Positions 25,139-33,473 of a DNA stretch of 64,000 nt are shown here, one piece after another (the stretch's first letter is position 1; the number at the start of each line of letters is the position of its first letter). The stretch is from Actinomycetota bacterium (GTDB lineage Bacteria > Actinomycetota > Geothermincolia > Geothermincolales > RBG-13-55-18). The notes under the pieces are model-generated. The model had not been told where the DNA came from. It searched no databases and saw nothing but the letters and a program-made list of their open reading frames with translations. The stretch spans positions 62,001-126,000 of the forward strand of contig JACIXD010000001.1 of assembly GCA_014360645.1 (NCBI GenBank). The letters are read 5' to 3'. Position numbers and translations under genes: made by a program.

Positions 25139-26392
25139 TCAGCGGAGCGATTCCAGGAAGGCCTCGAGGCGGGTGGAGAGCTGGCCTTCCTGGTACTCGC
25201 GCTCGTCCACGCAGTCGCCGTCGATGGTGAGCACCGGCACCCCGATCTCCTGCAGGGCGGCCTTGACCAGCATGGCCCCGCCGCAGCTCTGGCGGCATCC
25301 CCAGTGGTTGTAGTGGATGGCGCCGTGCACGCGGTAGTCGCGTGCCAGGCGCGCGAGGTGGCGCGCCCGCCTCTCCGCCGGGCCCACCAGAAAGTGCCCC
25401 GCCACCTTGGCCGCGAGGGAGAGGAAAGGTCTCTCCGGGTCCAGCTCTTCCCAGGTGGCGTGGGTGTATTCCTCGCACACCAGACGCGCGCCGTGGCGCT
25501 CCAGGGCGTCGAAGATGCCCTGGGCGTACCAGGGCTTGAGATGCATCCACATCAGGCGTATCGTGCCCCCTCCCGCGCAGCCCCTCTCCTCCAGCTCCTC
25601 AGCCAGCAGGCGGTAGTACTCCGTGCCCTCGCGGGAGCCCATGCTCCCCGCCAACACGCTGACGCCACCCATGGCGTCCTTGCCGTCCAGGGTGCAGTCG
25701 TCTCGCTTGCGCATCTCCTCCACGCGGCGCATGGCGCGCAGAGCCAGGTTGGAAAAGGAGACGGCTTCTGCCATCTTTTTCCTCCCCTCTCCGGCATCCA
25801 TCCCCGCGAGGGAGAGCATGGCGGCGGCGCACTCCTCCATCTGCTCCGCCAGGATCTCGAGGTCCTCTTCCTCTCCGGAGAGGGGAACGTCCAGCACGCG
25901 GTGGGGGACCCCGTAGAGGTCCGCGGCGAAGGAGAAGGAGAGGGGGGCGGAATCGCAGGGGTAGTTGACGGCCAGGAGGAGGTCCGGCTCGGGGAGGAAG
26001 CCTTCCAGGGCACACCCCAGGACGCAGCGGTGGTAGGAGCAGGCGTCGGAGGAGAAACCCTCCTCGCCGGCGCGGTCGATGAAGCGGGGCGCGAGACCCG
26101 CGGAGGCCACCACCGCCGCAGCCATCTCTGGATAGAAGGGGATGCAGCCGGAGCCGATGATGATCTCGCTGGGGAAGAGCAGGTTCGACCACACCACGGG
26201 CGCCCGGCGCAGGTAGGCGTCGCGCGTGGCGCGGATGAAGTAGGAGAGGGATACGCGGTCGGCCTTCCACTGCGGGCGGTTGAGGGGGGAGCGCGCCAGG
26301 GTATCCACCGTCCTCCAGAAGAGGCGGGAACGGAAGGTGGCAGGCGAGAGCCTGTCCAGGTAGCGGTCCCTTATATCTTCCACCAGGCCCAT
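25139..26392 (-). CDS. 2-hydroxyacyl-CoA dehydratase / benzoyl-CoA reductase-like subunit (HgdB/BcrB type)
   Basis: The 417-residue protein has the family core around SEIIIGSGCIPFYPEM, a SYHRCVLGCALEGFLPEPDLLLAVNYPCDSAP Cys cluster region (read in two parts), and the C-terminal signature HYNHWGCRQSCGGAMLVK with VPVLTIDGDCVDEREYQEGQLSTR. These Cys hold the 4Fe-4S cluster used for one-electron chemistry on CoA thioesters. A second family member lies 63 bases upstream. No ATP-dependent activator (HgdC/BcrA type) is in the window. The substrate is unknown; some relatives work outside CoA chemistry, for example double-cubane proteins. Confidence 0.84.
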   Translation of the reverse strand: MGLVEDIRDRYLDRLSPATFRSRLFWRTVDTLARSPLNRPQWKADRVSLSYFIRATRDAYLRRAPVVWSNLLFPSEIIIGSGCIPFYPEMAAAVVASAGLAPRFIDRAGEEGFSSDACSYHRCVLGCALEGFLPEPDLLLAVNYPCDSAPLSFSFAADLYGVPHRVLDVPLSGEEEDLEILAEQMEECAAAMLSLAGMDAGEGRKKMAEAVSFSNLALRAMRRVEEMRKRDDCTLDGKDAMGGVSVLAGSMGSREGTEYYRLLAEELEERGCAGGGTIRLMWMHLKPWYAQGIFDALERHGARLVCEEYTHATWEELDPERPFLSLAAKVAGHFLVGPAERRARHLARLARDYRVHGAIHYNHWGCRQSCGGAMLVKAALQEIGVPVLTIDGDCVDEREYQEGQLSTRLEAFLESLR

Positions 26393-26455
26393 GCAGGAGA
26401 CCTCCTTGTCAATCCACTCGCTTCCGGTCGGCCGGCTTTCTCACGCCCCGAGGCC

Positions 26456-27472
26456 TCACAGCATCTCCAGGAAGGCCTCCACGCGGGTGAGGAGCTGGCC
26501 CACGTGGCCGTCGGCATAATCGCTCTCCAGGCGCAGCAGGGGGATGCCCTCCTCGCGCAGCCTCTTTTGCACGCGGGGAAAATCGTAGAGATAGGGATCG
26601 CAGAACTTCAGGCCCGCGTAGATCACCCCCCGCGCTCCCGTTCCCCGCACCTCCTTCACCAGGTCGTCCGCGCGACGCCGCGCGTCCGCCATGCGGGCAC
26701 AGGGCCTGCGCTCCAGGTACCCCCGGGCGAGGGATGCGCACAGTCCCTCCAGGTCGTCTCCCGCGGGCAGGGTGGATGAGGAGAAGGCGCGGTCCCCGTT
26801 GCAGAGGTCGAGGCAGACCACCTCGGCTCCCGCCGCGTCGAGGACCGAGACCAGTCCCTCGGGATTGAGCAGGTTCCCGGTGAGGAGCACGGGGACTCCC
26901 CCCCCGCGGGTCCCGCCCGCCTCCGTACCCGGAATCTCGTCAGCGGGGGTGGACTGGAAGCCCATGGCCAGGCGGAGGCGCGCCGCACCGCTCGACCCCC
27001 GCGCCCTCTCCAGGTAGGCGAGGCGCCGCTCCTCGCGCCGGAGCGCGGCCTCGCGCAGCGACCGCGCGTCGATGGTGCGGCCCGTGAAGTCCTCCAGCGT
27101 CGCCAGGAGGCGGAGGAACTCCCGCGCCAGGAGGCGTTCCCCCGCGCGGTCCTGGTTGCGCGGCAGGTCGAGGAGGTGCACGAAATGCTCCGGGAAGCGC
27201 GCCCGCCAGGCGTCGTGGAGGCGGCGCATGCCGTCGCAGGAGTTCACGAAGACGGCGTGGCGGCTCACCACCGCGTCCCCCGCCCCCTCCCCGTCCGTGA
27301 CCGAAGCCAGGCAGGCGCGCACGTAGGGGCAGATGGCCTGGTGCAGAAGGGCATCGGCGGCCTCCAGCCGCGCGGGGTCGCCGAAACGCCGCAGCGGCGT
27401 CAACCCCGCGGCGTCCAGGATCTCCAGCGGGGTGTAGGCGCAGAACCAGCCTACGGCGTTCTCCTCCGACAT
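26456..27472 (-). CDS. 2-hydroxyacyl-CoA dehydratase family protein (second subunit)
   Basis: The 338-residue protein has VGWFCAYTPLEILDAAGLTPLRR, the usual opening of HgdA/BcrC-type subunits. It continues with HQAICPYVRACLASV and FVNSCDGMRRLHDAWR (Cys candidates for a cluster), then a LTGNLLNPEGLVSVLDAAGAEVVCLDLCNGD segment (read in two parts) and VIYAGLKFCDPYLYDFPRVQKRL. With the downstream gene it probably forms a heterodimer. The ATG at 27472 faces the divergent rubredoxin gene across 165 bases; an A+T-rich patch near 27562-27575 could serve as a promoter for one or both. Confidence 0.8.
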   Translation of the reverse strand: MSEENAVGWFCAYTPLEILDAAGLTPLRRFGDPARLEAADALLHQAICPYVRACLASVTDGEGAGDAVVSRHAVFVNSCDGMRRLHDAWRARFPEHFVHLLDLPRNQDRAGERLLAREFLRLLATLEDFTGRTIDARSLREAALRREERRLAYLERARGSSGAARLRLAMGFQSTPADEIPGTEAGGTRGGGVPVLLTGNLLNPEGLVSVLDAAGAEVVCLDLCNGDRAFSSSTLPAGDDLEGLCASLARGYLERRPCARMADARRRADDLVKEVRGTGARGVIYAGLKFCDPYLYDFPRVQKRLREEGIPLLRLESDYADGHVGQLLTRVEAFLEML

Positions 27473-27637
27473 TGCTCGCTCCCTTATCCTCCGCGTGCGG
27501 CGCCATGATCGTGGCCATGGACCCCGCGCCGCGGCGCGAGATAAAATCCCTCCGGCGCGGGTATATTATATAAAACGCCTCGCCGGCCAGGGTTACGGCA
27601 GGGCGGCGGGCAAGCGAAAAAAAAGGAGGAAAAGGCA

Positions 27638-27796
27638 ATGGACAAGTACGAGTGCACCATCTGCGGATACGTCTACGACCCCGAGAAGGGAGACCCCGAC
27701 GCGGGCATCGCTCCCGGCACCGCCTTCGAGGACCTGCCGGACGACTGGGTATGCCCCCAGTGCGGCGCGGACAAGGACATGTTCGAGAAGGTCTAG
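27638..27796 (+). CDS. rubredoxin
   Basis: Fifty-two residues with the two rubredoxin CxxC knuckles, [15 protein letters not shown] at positions 6-20 and [11 protein letters not shown] near 39-49. A Pro-Asp-Asp-Trp turn precedes the second. One Fe is bound by four Cys. AAAAGGAGGAAAA lies 6 bases before the ATG. It ends 9 bases before the FprA gene and is the natural electron donor to it for reduction of O2 or NO. Confidence 0.95.
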   Translation: MDKYECTICGYVYDPEKGDPDAGIAPGTAFEDLPDDWVCPQCGADKDMFEKV

Positions 27797-27805
27797 GAGG
27801 AGTGC

Positions 27806-28990
27806 ATGCTGCCGGTGAAGATCGCCGAGGGGGTGCACTGGGTAGGCGTCCTCGACCCCCAGCTGCGCGTCTTCGACATCATCATGAAGGCCGACCATGG
27901 CACCACCTACAACTCCTACCTCATCCAGGGTGGGGACAAGGTGGCGGTGGTGGACGCGGTAAAGGCCCCCTTCTACCACGAATACATAGAGAACATCAGG
28001 TCCCTGGTGGACCCACGCGATATAGCTTACGTGGTGGTGAACCACACCGAGCCGGACCACTCCGGCTCCCTGTCACGCCTGCTGGAGGACGCCCCAGGAG
28101 CCAGGGTGGTGTGCAGCCGCCAGTGCAAGAACTTCGTCAGGAACATCCTCAACCGGGACGTGGACCCGCTGCTGGTGCAGGACGGCGATACCCTGGACCT
28201 GGGAGGCGGGACGGTGCTCAGCTTCATCCACGCTCCCTTCCTGCACTGGCCGGACACCATGTTCACCTACTTGGCAAAGGAGGGGCTGCTCTTCCCCTGC
28301 GATTTCCTTGGGGCCCACTACTGCGACGACCGGCTCTTCGACGACCTCATCGACGACTACCACTACGCCTTCGAGTACTACTACGCGGTCATCTTCCGTC
28401 CCTTCAAGAAGTACGTCCTGGAGGCCATCGACAAGATCAAGGACCTGGAGATCAGGGCTATCTGCCCCAGCCACGGGCCGGTGCTGCGTGCGGATCCCTG
28501 GAGCTGCGTGGAGAGGTACCGCCAGTGGAGCTCGCTCCCGGCCCCGGACGAGAAGAAGAGCCTGCTGGTGTTCTACGCCAGCGCCTACGGCAATACCGCC
28601 GCCCTGGCGGAGAAGATCGCCGAGGGAGCGCGGGAGGCGGGCGTGAAGGCCACGGTGATGGACGTGGCCGCGACGGAGCTGGGGCTGATGATCGACCGCA
28701 TCGAGGCGGCGGACGGCATCGCGGTCGGTTCCGCCACTATCAACGGGGACGCGGTGGAGCCGGTCTGGTACCTGCTCTCGCATTTGGCGACCCTGAACCT
28801 CAAGGGGAAGGTGGGTGCGTCCTTCGGCTCCTACGGCTGGAGCGGGGAGGCTCCTAAGCTAATCGCCGAGCGGCTCAGGGGATTGAAGTTCAAGGTAGAG
28901 GAGGAGCCGCTGCGGGTCAACCTGGTCCCCACGGAGGAGGACCTGGCGGAGGCGGCGGAGTACGGCAGGCGCATCGCCGCGTCGCTGTAG
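27806..28990 (+). CDS. A-type flavoprotein (FprA/flavodiiron protein)
   Basis: The 394-residue flavodiiron protein has a metallo-beta-lactamase-like domain with the di-iron ligands HTEPDH (about 79-84), a His in PFLHWPDTMFTY, an Asp in FPCDFLGAHYCDD and a His in CPSHGPVLR (about 225). The flavodoxin domain begins at KKSLLVFYASAYGNTAALAEKIAEG and includes FGSYGWSGEAP. It reduces O2 to water or NO to N2O and protects anaerobes. AGGAGG overlaps the rubredoxin stop. The length matches the family, and nothing is missing. Confidence 0.94.
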   Translation: MLPVKIAEGVHWVGVLDPQLRVFDIIMKADHGTTYNSYLIQGGDKVAVVDAVKAPFYHEYIENIRSLVDPRDIAYVVVNHTEPDHSGSLSRLLEDAPGARVVCSRQCKNFVRNILNRDVDPLLVQDGDTLDLGGGTVLSFIHAPFLHWPDTMFTYLAKEGLLFPCDFLGAHYCDDRLFDDLIDDYHYAFEYYYAVIFRPFKKYVLEAIDKIKDLEIRAICPSHGPVLRADPWSCVERYRQWSSLPAPDEKKSLLVFYASAYGNTAALAEKIAEGAREAGVKATVMDVAATELGLMIDRIEAADGIAVGSATINGDAVEPVWYLLSHLATLNLKGKVGASFGSYGWSGEAPKLIAERLRGLKFKVEEEPLRVNLVPTEEDLAEAAEYGRRIAASL

Positions 28991-29016
28991 ATCGGTCGGG
29001 ATCCGCGGCGTTGCCG

Positions 29017-29368
29017 GGTACCGAATGCATGCGTGCCAGGCCTCGACCTCGCTGCGCTCCGTCAAGGCGCTGGGACACCGCTGCGCTTCCCTCCCGTCGG
29101 CGCAGTCGCTTTCGGAGCGTGGTCTGGTGCCGGATGTGGTCTGGTACCGAATGCATGCGTGCCAGGCCTTGACCTCGCTGCGCTCCGTCAAGGCGCTGGG
29201 ACACCGCTGCGCTTCCCTCCCGTCGGCGCAGTCGCTTTCGGAGCGTGGTCTGGTGCCGGATGTGGTCTGGTACCGAATGCATGCGTGCCAGGCCTTGACC
29301 TCGCTGCGCTCCGTCAAGGCGCTGGGACACCGCTGCGCCTCCCTCCCGTCGGCGCAGTCGCTTTCGCG
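29017..29368. repeat. 126-bp tandem repeat, about 2.8 copies
   Basis: Units begin with ggtaccgaatgcat at 29017, 29143 and 29269. The first two are nearly identical; the third stops after about 100 bases and runs into unrelated sequence. The unit is open in several frames but shows no codon signal. It sits between the fprA stop and the convergent stop of the lipoprotein gene. It could be an expanded REP-like repeat. Confidence 0.9.
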
Positions 29369-29389
29369 ATGCAAACCGTCGAGCGTGGT

Positions 29390-29713
29390 CTATGATCCGT
29401 GTACCGAACAGGTCACCGTGGTCCCTTGCAGGCTGTACCTTCCCCCCGCCGGGCAGGCGGGGACGCTCTGCAGGTAACCCGGCACCAGTTGCTGGATGGA
29501 GGTGGGGTATGAGCCCTCCATGGCGTGGTACCGCTGCGCGGCGCTGGAGATGATGTTGCGGTTGGCGGCGCAGGCGGTGGCCTCCGACTGTCCCACGGGG
29601 CCCTGGGGCGCCCCGTTCTCCTGCGGGGCGGACGTCTCGCCACCTCCGCCGCAGCCGGCGACGAGCACGGCGGCCGCGGCCAGGACCAGGAAGACGAGCA
29701 GCCAGCGTCTCAT
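29390..29713 (-). CDS. lipoprotein with type II secretion/pilin-like C-terminal domain
   Basis: The 107-residue protein has a signal peptide and lipobox LVAGC (Cys21), then a Gly/Pro/Glu linker (residues 22-45). The C-terminal domain reads ACAANRNIISSAAQRYHAMEG, YPTSIQQLVPGYLQSVPACP, GGRYSLQG and TVTCSVHG. This is the wording of the globular end of GspG/ComGC-type pilins, including the Cys pairs. The pilin N-terminal hydrophobic helix and prepilin cleavage site are replaced by the lipobox, so it would be fixed in the membrane, not assembled. Its role is unknown, perhaps anchoring or capping a pilus. It stands alone. Confidence 0.75.
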   Translation of the reverse strand: MRRWLLVFLVLAAAAVLVAGCGGGGETSAPQENGAPQGPVGQSEATACAANRNIISSAAQRYHAMEGSYPTSIQQLVPGYLQSVPACPAGGRYSLQGTTVTCSVHGS

Positions 29714-29886
29714 GTCGCTCCCCCTCTCTTCAAGACTCGCCTCTGAACATGGTTATCGGTGAAAGGCCCACCCTCACTTGAGCGACTTGCGGTCCGGCGC
29801 GCAGCGCGGGGCATCGCGCCGCTTTTCCGGTAACGGGGAATAGCGGTGGCGACGGACGGGACGGGGGTGGCTCCCGCGCCCCCGGG

Positions 29887-30201
29887 CTACGTCTGGCCGG
29901 TGTCCATGTCCCGGATGGCCCGGATGACCGTCTTTTTGGCGACGCTGTTGATGATGCTGGGGGGATTTTCCAGGATAGCCGCCCGCCACTCGTCCAGGGG
30001 ACGGCCGGCCTCCTTGAAGGCCTCGTAGAGGGTGTCCTGGAGCTGGGTGAGGTTGGGCTCTATATAGATCTCGTAGATATGCTTCTGGGAGCCCGACAGC
30101 TCATCGACGTCGCGGGAAAGGACCTCCCGGAACTCCTGCTTGATGCGCTTGCCCCGGTTCCTGACGTAATAGGCGTTGAGCTCCTCCAGGAAATCCACCA
30201 T
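29887..30201 (-). CDS. hypothetical helical protein
   Basis: One hundred and four residues, strongly charged and mostly helical by composition: VDFLEELNAYYVRNRGKRIK, FREVLSRDVDELSGSQKHIY, EAFKEAGRPLDEWRAAI and SVAKKTVIRAIRDMDTG. I do not recognise the family. There is no Cys, signal peptide or membrane segment. A weak GGGAG precedes the ATG. The lipoprotein gene lies about 170 bases downstream on the same strand, with no feature seen between, and a ferredoxin gene is divergent. The coherent amphipathic pattern suggests a real gene. Confidence 0.6.
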   Translation of the reverse strand: MVDFLEELNAYYVRNRGKRIKQEFREVLSRDVDELSGSQKHIYEIYIEPNLTQLQDTLYEAFKEAGRPLDEWRAAILENPPSIINSVAKKTVIRAIRDMDTGQT

Positions 30202-30368
30202 CGCTCCCGCGTTCCTCTTGCTCTCACCCCCGGCCTTCCGTTATATGATAGCCGCTCGCGGCCAGAAAGCAAAAGCGGACTGCCTGCCCGACTTGCGGTA
30301 TATGTTATCATGCGACCAGTATAGAAATCGGATGGCTTGTCGGCTTGCTTTAGAGCGGGGAGGCAAAA

Positions 30369-31436
30369 ATGGACGATCTTTACGTGCGGCTCATGCGGCG
30401 TTTGGACGAGTTTCCCGCCGGCGCCATGCCCTCGGAGAACCTTCTGGCCATATTGCGCCTGATCTTCGATGCGCAAGAGGCTGAACTGGCGGTGGAACTG
30501 CCATCCGGCCTGGAGGAGATCGGCTCCATCGCCGCCCGTCTGGGTCGCGATGAGGGGGAGCTGGAGACGATCCTTGAGCGCATGGCGGACAAAGGCCTGG
30601 TGCTGGCGCGCACCAAGGGAGGAAGGAGGCACTACTGCCTGCTGCCGCTGGTGCCGGGGATCTTCGAGATGCAGTTCATGAAGGGAGAGACCACCCCTGA
30701 AAAGCGGAGGATCGCAGAGCTCTTCGACGCCTATTACCACGAGGGATGGGGGGAGAAGAGCTGGTCCTCGCAGACGGCCCTGGCCCGGGTGATGATGGTG
30801 GAGGAGGAGATACCGCGCGGCGAGCAGGTGCTGCCCTATGAGAGGGTGAGCGAGTTCATCAAGGAATCCACCTACATGGCCCTCACCACCTGTTTCTGCC
30901 GCCACGAGGCGGAGCTCCTAGGCAGGTCGTGCGGCGCGCCCAAGGACGTGTGCATGTGCTTCGGACCATTCGCGGAATTCCTGGTGGAGAGGGGCTTTGC
31001 CAGAAAGGCAACCCGCGAGGAGGTCCTGGATGCCCTGGACCGGGCGGAAAAGGCGGGGCTGGTCCATATCACCGACAACATCCAGGACAAGATAAACTTC
31101 ATCTGCAACTGCTGCGGCTGCTGTTGCGGCTTCCTGGGCACCATCACCAGGTTGAACATCGCGGGGGCTGTGGCCGCGTCGCGTTACACGGTAAGGGTGG
31201 ACGGCGATCTGTGCAACGGCTGCGGGGAATGCACGGAGGTCTGCCAGGTAAGGGCGATGAGCGTCGAGGACGGACACGCGGTGGTGGAGACCTCGCGCTG
31301 CATAGGATGCGGCCTTTGCGTCGGCAACTGCCCCTCGGGCGCGCTGGAGGTGGAGGAACGCGAGGGGTGGCGCGAGCCGGCCGCAGATATCGTGGAGCTG
31401 GGGACAGCGGTGCTCAAGGAAAGAGGCAGGCTCTGA
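30369..31436 (+). CDS. 4Fe-4S ferredoxin-domain protein with NCCGCCCG motif
   Basis: The 355-residue protein has a winged-helix-like N-terminus (residues 20-90, with EIGSIAARLGRDEGELETIL). A middle region follows with TCFCRHEAELLG and CGAPKDVCMCFG (five or six Cys), then ICNCCGCCCGFLGTITRL (about 250-268). The end is an ordinary 2x4Fe-4S ferredoxin domain with CNGCGECTEVCQV and CIGCGLCVGNCPSGA. The protein at 48537 shares the middle Cys-rich segment and the ferredoxin end. Such proteins are common in anaerobes but their electron partner is unknown. The ATG follows GGGGAGG. Confidence 0.82.
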   Translation: MDDLYVRLMRRLDEFPAGAMPSENLLAILRLIFDAQEAELAVELPSGLEEIGSIAARLGRDEGELETILERMADKGLVLARTKGGRRHYCLLPLVPGIFEMQFMKGETTPEKRRIAELFDAYYHEGWGEKSWSSQTALARVMMVEEEIPRGEQVLPYERVSEFIKESTYMALTTCFCRHEAELLGRSCGAPKDVCMCFGPFAEFLVERGFARKATREEVLDALDRAEKAGLVHITDNIQDKINFICNCCGCCCGFLGTITRLNIAGAVAASRYTVRVDGDLCNGCGECTEVCQVRAMSVEDGHAVVETSRCIGCGLCVGNCPSGALEVEEREGWREPAADIVELGTAVLKERGRL

Positions 31437-31685
31437 CCGGATCCGTCCTCATTCCCCGGCCGTCCGTCTACGCGGCGGACCTCATCATCTTCAAGGATAT
31501 TCGGAAGGCCACCCTCGGGCACGATCACGCACGGCGCCCTCCATGTGCGGTGAAGCCCTGCGTCGCGCTTGCCCGGCAGAGAACACGAGGGTAAAGACCA
31601 TGATGCATTTGGAAGCGGCGCAAAGCCTGCCGCTTCCGGGTCGCGGCGGCGTGCCGGGCTTTCGTGGCCAGCGCTCGGGAGGGAA

Positions 31686-31710
31686 AGAGAAAGGCCCCCG
31701 CCGGGGCCAT
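31686..31710 (-). terminator. intrinsic terminator after tRNA-Ala
   Basis: On the minus strand TGGCCCC, loop GGC, GGGGGCC then TTTCTCTTTC forms a GC-rich stem with a T-rich tail, 8 bases after the tRNA 3' end. Confidence 0.75.
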
Positions 31711-31717
31711 CCAGACC

Positions 31718-31792
31718 TGGTGGAGCCGATGGGATTTGAACCCACGACCTCTGCCGTGCGAAGGCAGCGCTCTCCCGCTGAGCTACGGCCCC
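31718..31792 (-). tRNA. tRNA-Ala (anticodon CGC)
   Basis: The minus strand folds as a full cloverleaf: acceptor GGGGCCG/CGGCTCC with the G3:U70 pair that identifies alanine, D arm GCTC...GAGC, anticodon stem CTGCC/GGCAG with loop TTCGCAC (anticodon CGC), and T arm GTGGG-TTCAAAT-CCCAT. The discriminator is A, and CCA is encoded (31718-31720). Confidence 0.95.
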
Positions 31793-32036
31793 TTTACGCA
31801 GGGCTATTCTAGCAGAAACCACCGGCGGCCTTCCACACGTCCGCCGTATGTCCGTGCCCCGCCGGGAACCGTCATCCGCCCCGGCATCTCGTATAGGATA
31901 AAGTATGGTCGTGGAAAGGACGGCCGCCGCCCGGAAGGAAGGCCGTTGACCGCGGTCAAGCCTGGCGGGAACGATGCGGGCGGAGTCCTTGAGCAGGCAG
32001 GGCTCGAGTGGACGGAAACGCTGGAGGAAAAAGAGG

Positions 32037-32876
32037 ATGCTCGATCATCACGGGATTCGCCCGAGAAAGGCGAGGGTTGCCCTGCTGGCGCTCATATTAG
32101 GCCTCGTTCTCCTTACCGCAACGTCATGCGCCGGTGGCGGTTCAGGCACCCGGGGCGATGAGGAAGGAAACGGGGGCGGGAGCCCTTCCGGGGCGCGGCT
32201 CTCCTTTCTGGTCTGCGGCGACCCCCATGCCCGTACCGACCTGCTGCGAAAGATCATCGACCAGGCGCGGCCGGACGAGTTCCTGGTCATCGCGGGAGAC
32301 ATATCCACCGGCAAGGGGTGGGACGAGATGCGGGCCATGAAGGACTTCCTTGACGGGACGGGGATCGAGTACTACGCCATACCCGGCGACAACGATATGC
32401 CCCGCGGTGACGTCTCGGTCTTCCGGGGCGTATTCGGCACGGACCACTACAGCGTCGAGCGCGGGGGCGCCCGCCTGATATTCCTCAACGACGCGGTGCC
32501 GGGCGTGGGGTGCCCGGAGGAGCAGCTCGCCTGGCTGCGGGAGGAGCTCGCGAGCCCGCGGGAGGCGGAGATGGCGATCGCCTTCGCCCACGTGCCGCCG
32601 GGGGCGCCGGTGGAGGTGGGCAAGGGAGGATTCAGGTCCCGGGAGACGGAGAGCGGCCGGGAGATGCTGGACATCCTGGAGCGCGCCGGGGTGCCGGTCA
32701 TCTACTGCGGGCATATCCACGCCTACATGCTCTACAGCTCCGGGCCTCCGAGGGTGGTGGTCAGCGGAGGCGCGGGCGCCGATCCCCATCTCTCCGAGGA
32801 AGCCGGCGGCTTCCACCACTTCCTGCGCGTCAGCGTGGAGGGCGGGGAGGTGAGGGAGGAGGTCGTCCGCCTCTGA
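32037..32876 (+). CDS. secreted metallophosphoesterase, lipoprotein
   Basis: About 279 residues. The signal peptide KARVALLALILGLVLLTATSC ends in a lipobox Cys followed by a Gly/Ser/Glu linker. Calcineurin-like motifs follow in order: GDPHAR (metal 1), AGDIS, GDNDMP (variant of GNHD), AHVPPG and GHIHAY. The two metals hydrolyse a phosphoester outside the cell; the substrate is unknown. I chose the ATG at 32037, preceded by GGAGG at 32024, over the start at 31974. Glu-His substitutions are not seen. It is followed by a 597-bp non-coding region with repeats and a folded element. Confidence 0.85.
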   Translation: MLDHHGIRPRKARVALLALILGLVLLTATSCAGGGSGTRGDEEGNGGGSPSGARLSFLVCGDPHARTDLLRKIIDQARPDEFLVIAGDISTGKGWDEMRAMKDFLDGTGIEYYAIPGDNDMPRGDVSVFRGVFGTDHYSVERGGARLIFLNDAVPGVGCPEEQLAWLREELASPREAEMAIAFAHVPPGAPVEVGKGGFRSRETESGREMLDILERAGVPVIYCGHIHAYMLYSSGPPRVVVSGGAGADPHLSEEAGGFHHFLRVSVEGGEVREEVVRL

Positions 32877-32923
32877 ACACGGCGCGGCCTCTCCTCTCCG
32901 GCGCGGCCCCTCCTCTCCGGCCC

Positions 32924-33035
32924 GGAGAAATGCAAGAGCGACCCTCTCCTCGCCGCGACTTTCGCCACCTCTTTCTCCTCGCCGTCGCAGCACTCCAGCG
33001 GAGAAAGACAAGAGCGACCCTCTCCTCGCCGCGAC
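32924..33035. repeat. two 36-bp direct repeats
   Basis: A unit of the form cggagaaa-NN-caagagcgaccctctcct... ending cgccgcgac occurs at 32924-32959 and 33000-33035, with two bases different in the spacer. The stretch 32877-32925 also holds a short doubled cctctcctctccgg. No coding potential is seen. It lies between the phosphoesterase stop and the folded region. Confidence 0.7.
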
Positions 33036-33192
33036 GCCTCGGGCTCCCGTGCCGCCGCCCGCAGGACGCGTAGTTCGAGGCCGGGATACCGCCGGCCCGC
33101 GGGTAAAGCCATCTGCCATGACCCGGCGACCGTGATGCTATCGGTCGGTGGAAAGAGCCTGACCAGGCCGCCTTCACGGGAAGTGCTTTGGC

Positions 33193-33317
33193 CCGCTCCG
33201 GACTCCTTCCCGGTGGGGCAAGTCCGGAAAGCGGTCCCGTCCGGCGTGAGGCGACCAATCACGCTGCTTTGCCGTGACCCCGAAAAGGGGAAGACCCCGT
33301 TGGGGGGAACGGGGTCT
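33193..33317. ncRNA. candidate structured RNA between convergent genes
   Basis: Four hairpins follow each other. (1) 33193-33204 with 33221-33234, 12 bp with a two-base bulge. (2) GCGTGA 33244-33249 with TCACGC 33259-33264, which competes with TCACG 33259-33263 pairing CGTGA 33273-33277. (3) CCCC-GAAAA-GGGG at 33278-33290. (4) AGACCCCGTT 33292-33301 with AACGGGGTCT 33308-33317. The alternate pairing is riboswitch-like, but no gene lies downstream in either direction close by. I could not match it to tmRNA, RNase P, SRP or 6S RNA. The strand is unknown. The remainder of 32877-33473 holds only repeats. Confidence 0.4.
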
Positions 33318-33473
33318 CGGGTCGGCAGCTAGTGTGCTTGCTTGCACCCATTGAGGGAATTGCCGGTAAACTCATGGGGGATACCTAGCTACCTCATTAT
33401 CATTCTCGGAAGAAGGGGAGGGGGACTTTAGACCTTTTTTTCGGGAGCCAGGGGAAGCTCGGGAGCGCGGCCC

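Noticed and set aside
29017-29368. 126-bp repeats as a CRISPR array
   Set aside because: Units are contiguous and identical through their whole length. There are no variable spacers between short conserved repeats and no cas genes.
29025-29477. 150-codon frame through the tandem repeats
   Set aside because: It follows the repeat unit, has no ribosome site, and is open equally in other frames.
33180-33290. cobalamin riboswitch at 33.2 kb
   Set aside because: A CCCGGTG...AAGTCCGG...GGTCCCG run looks somewhat similar, but the conserved GCCACTG B12 box is missing, the stems differ, and no gene follows in that direction.
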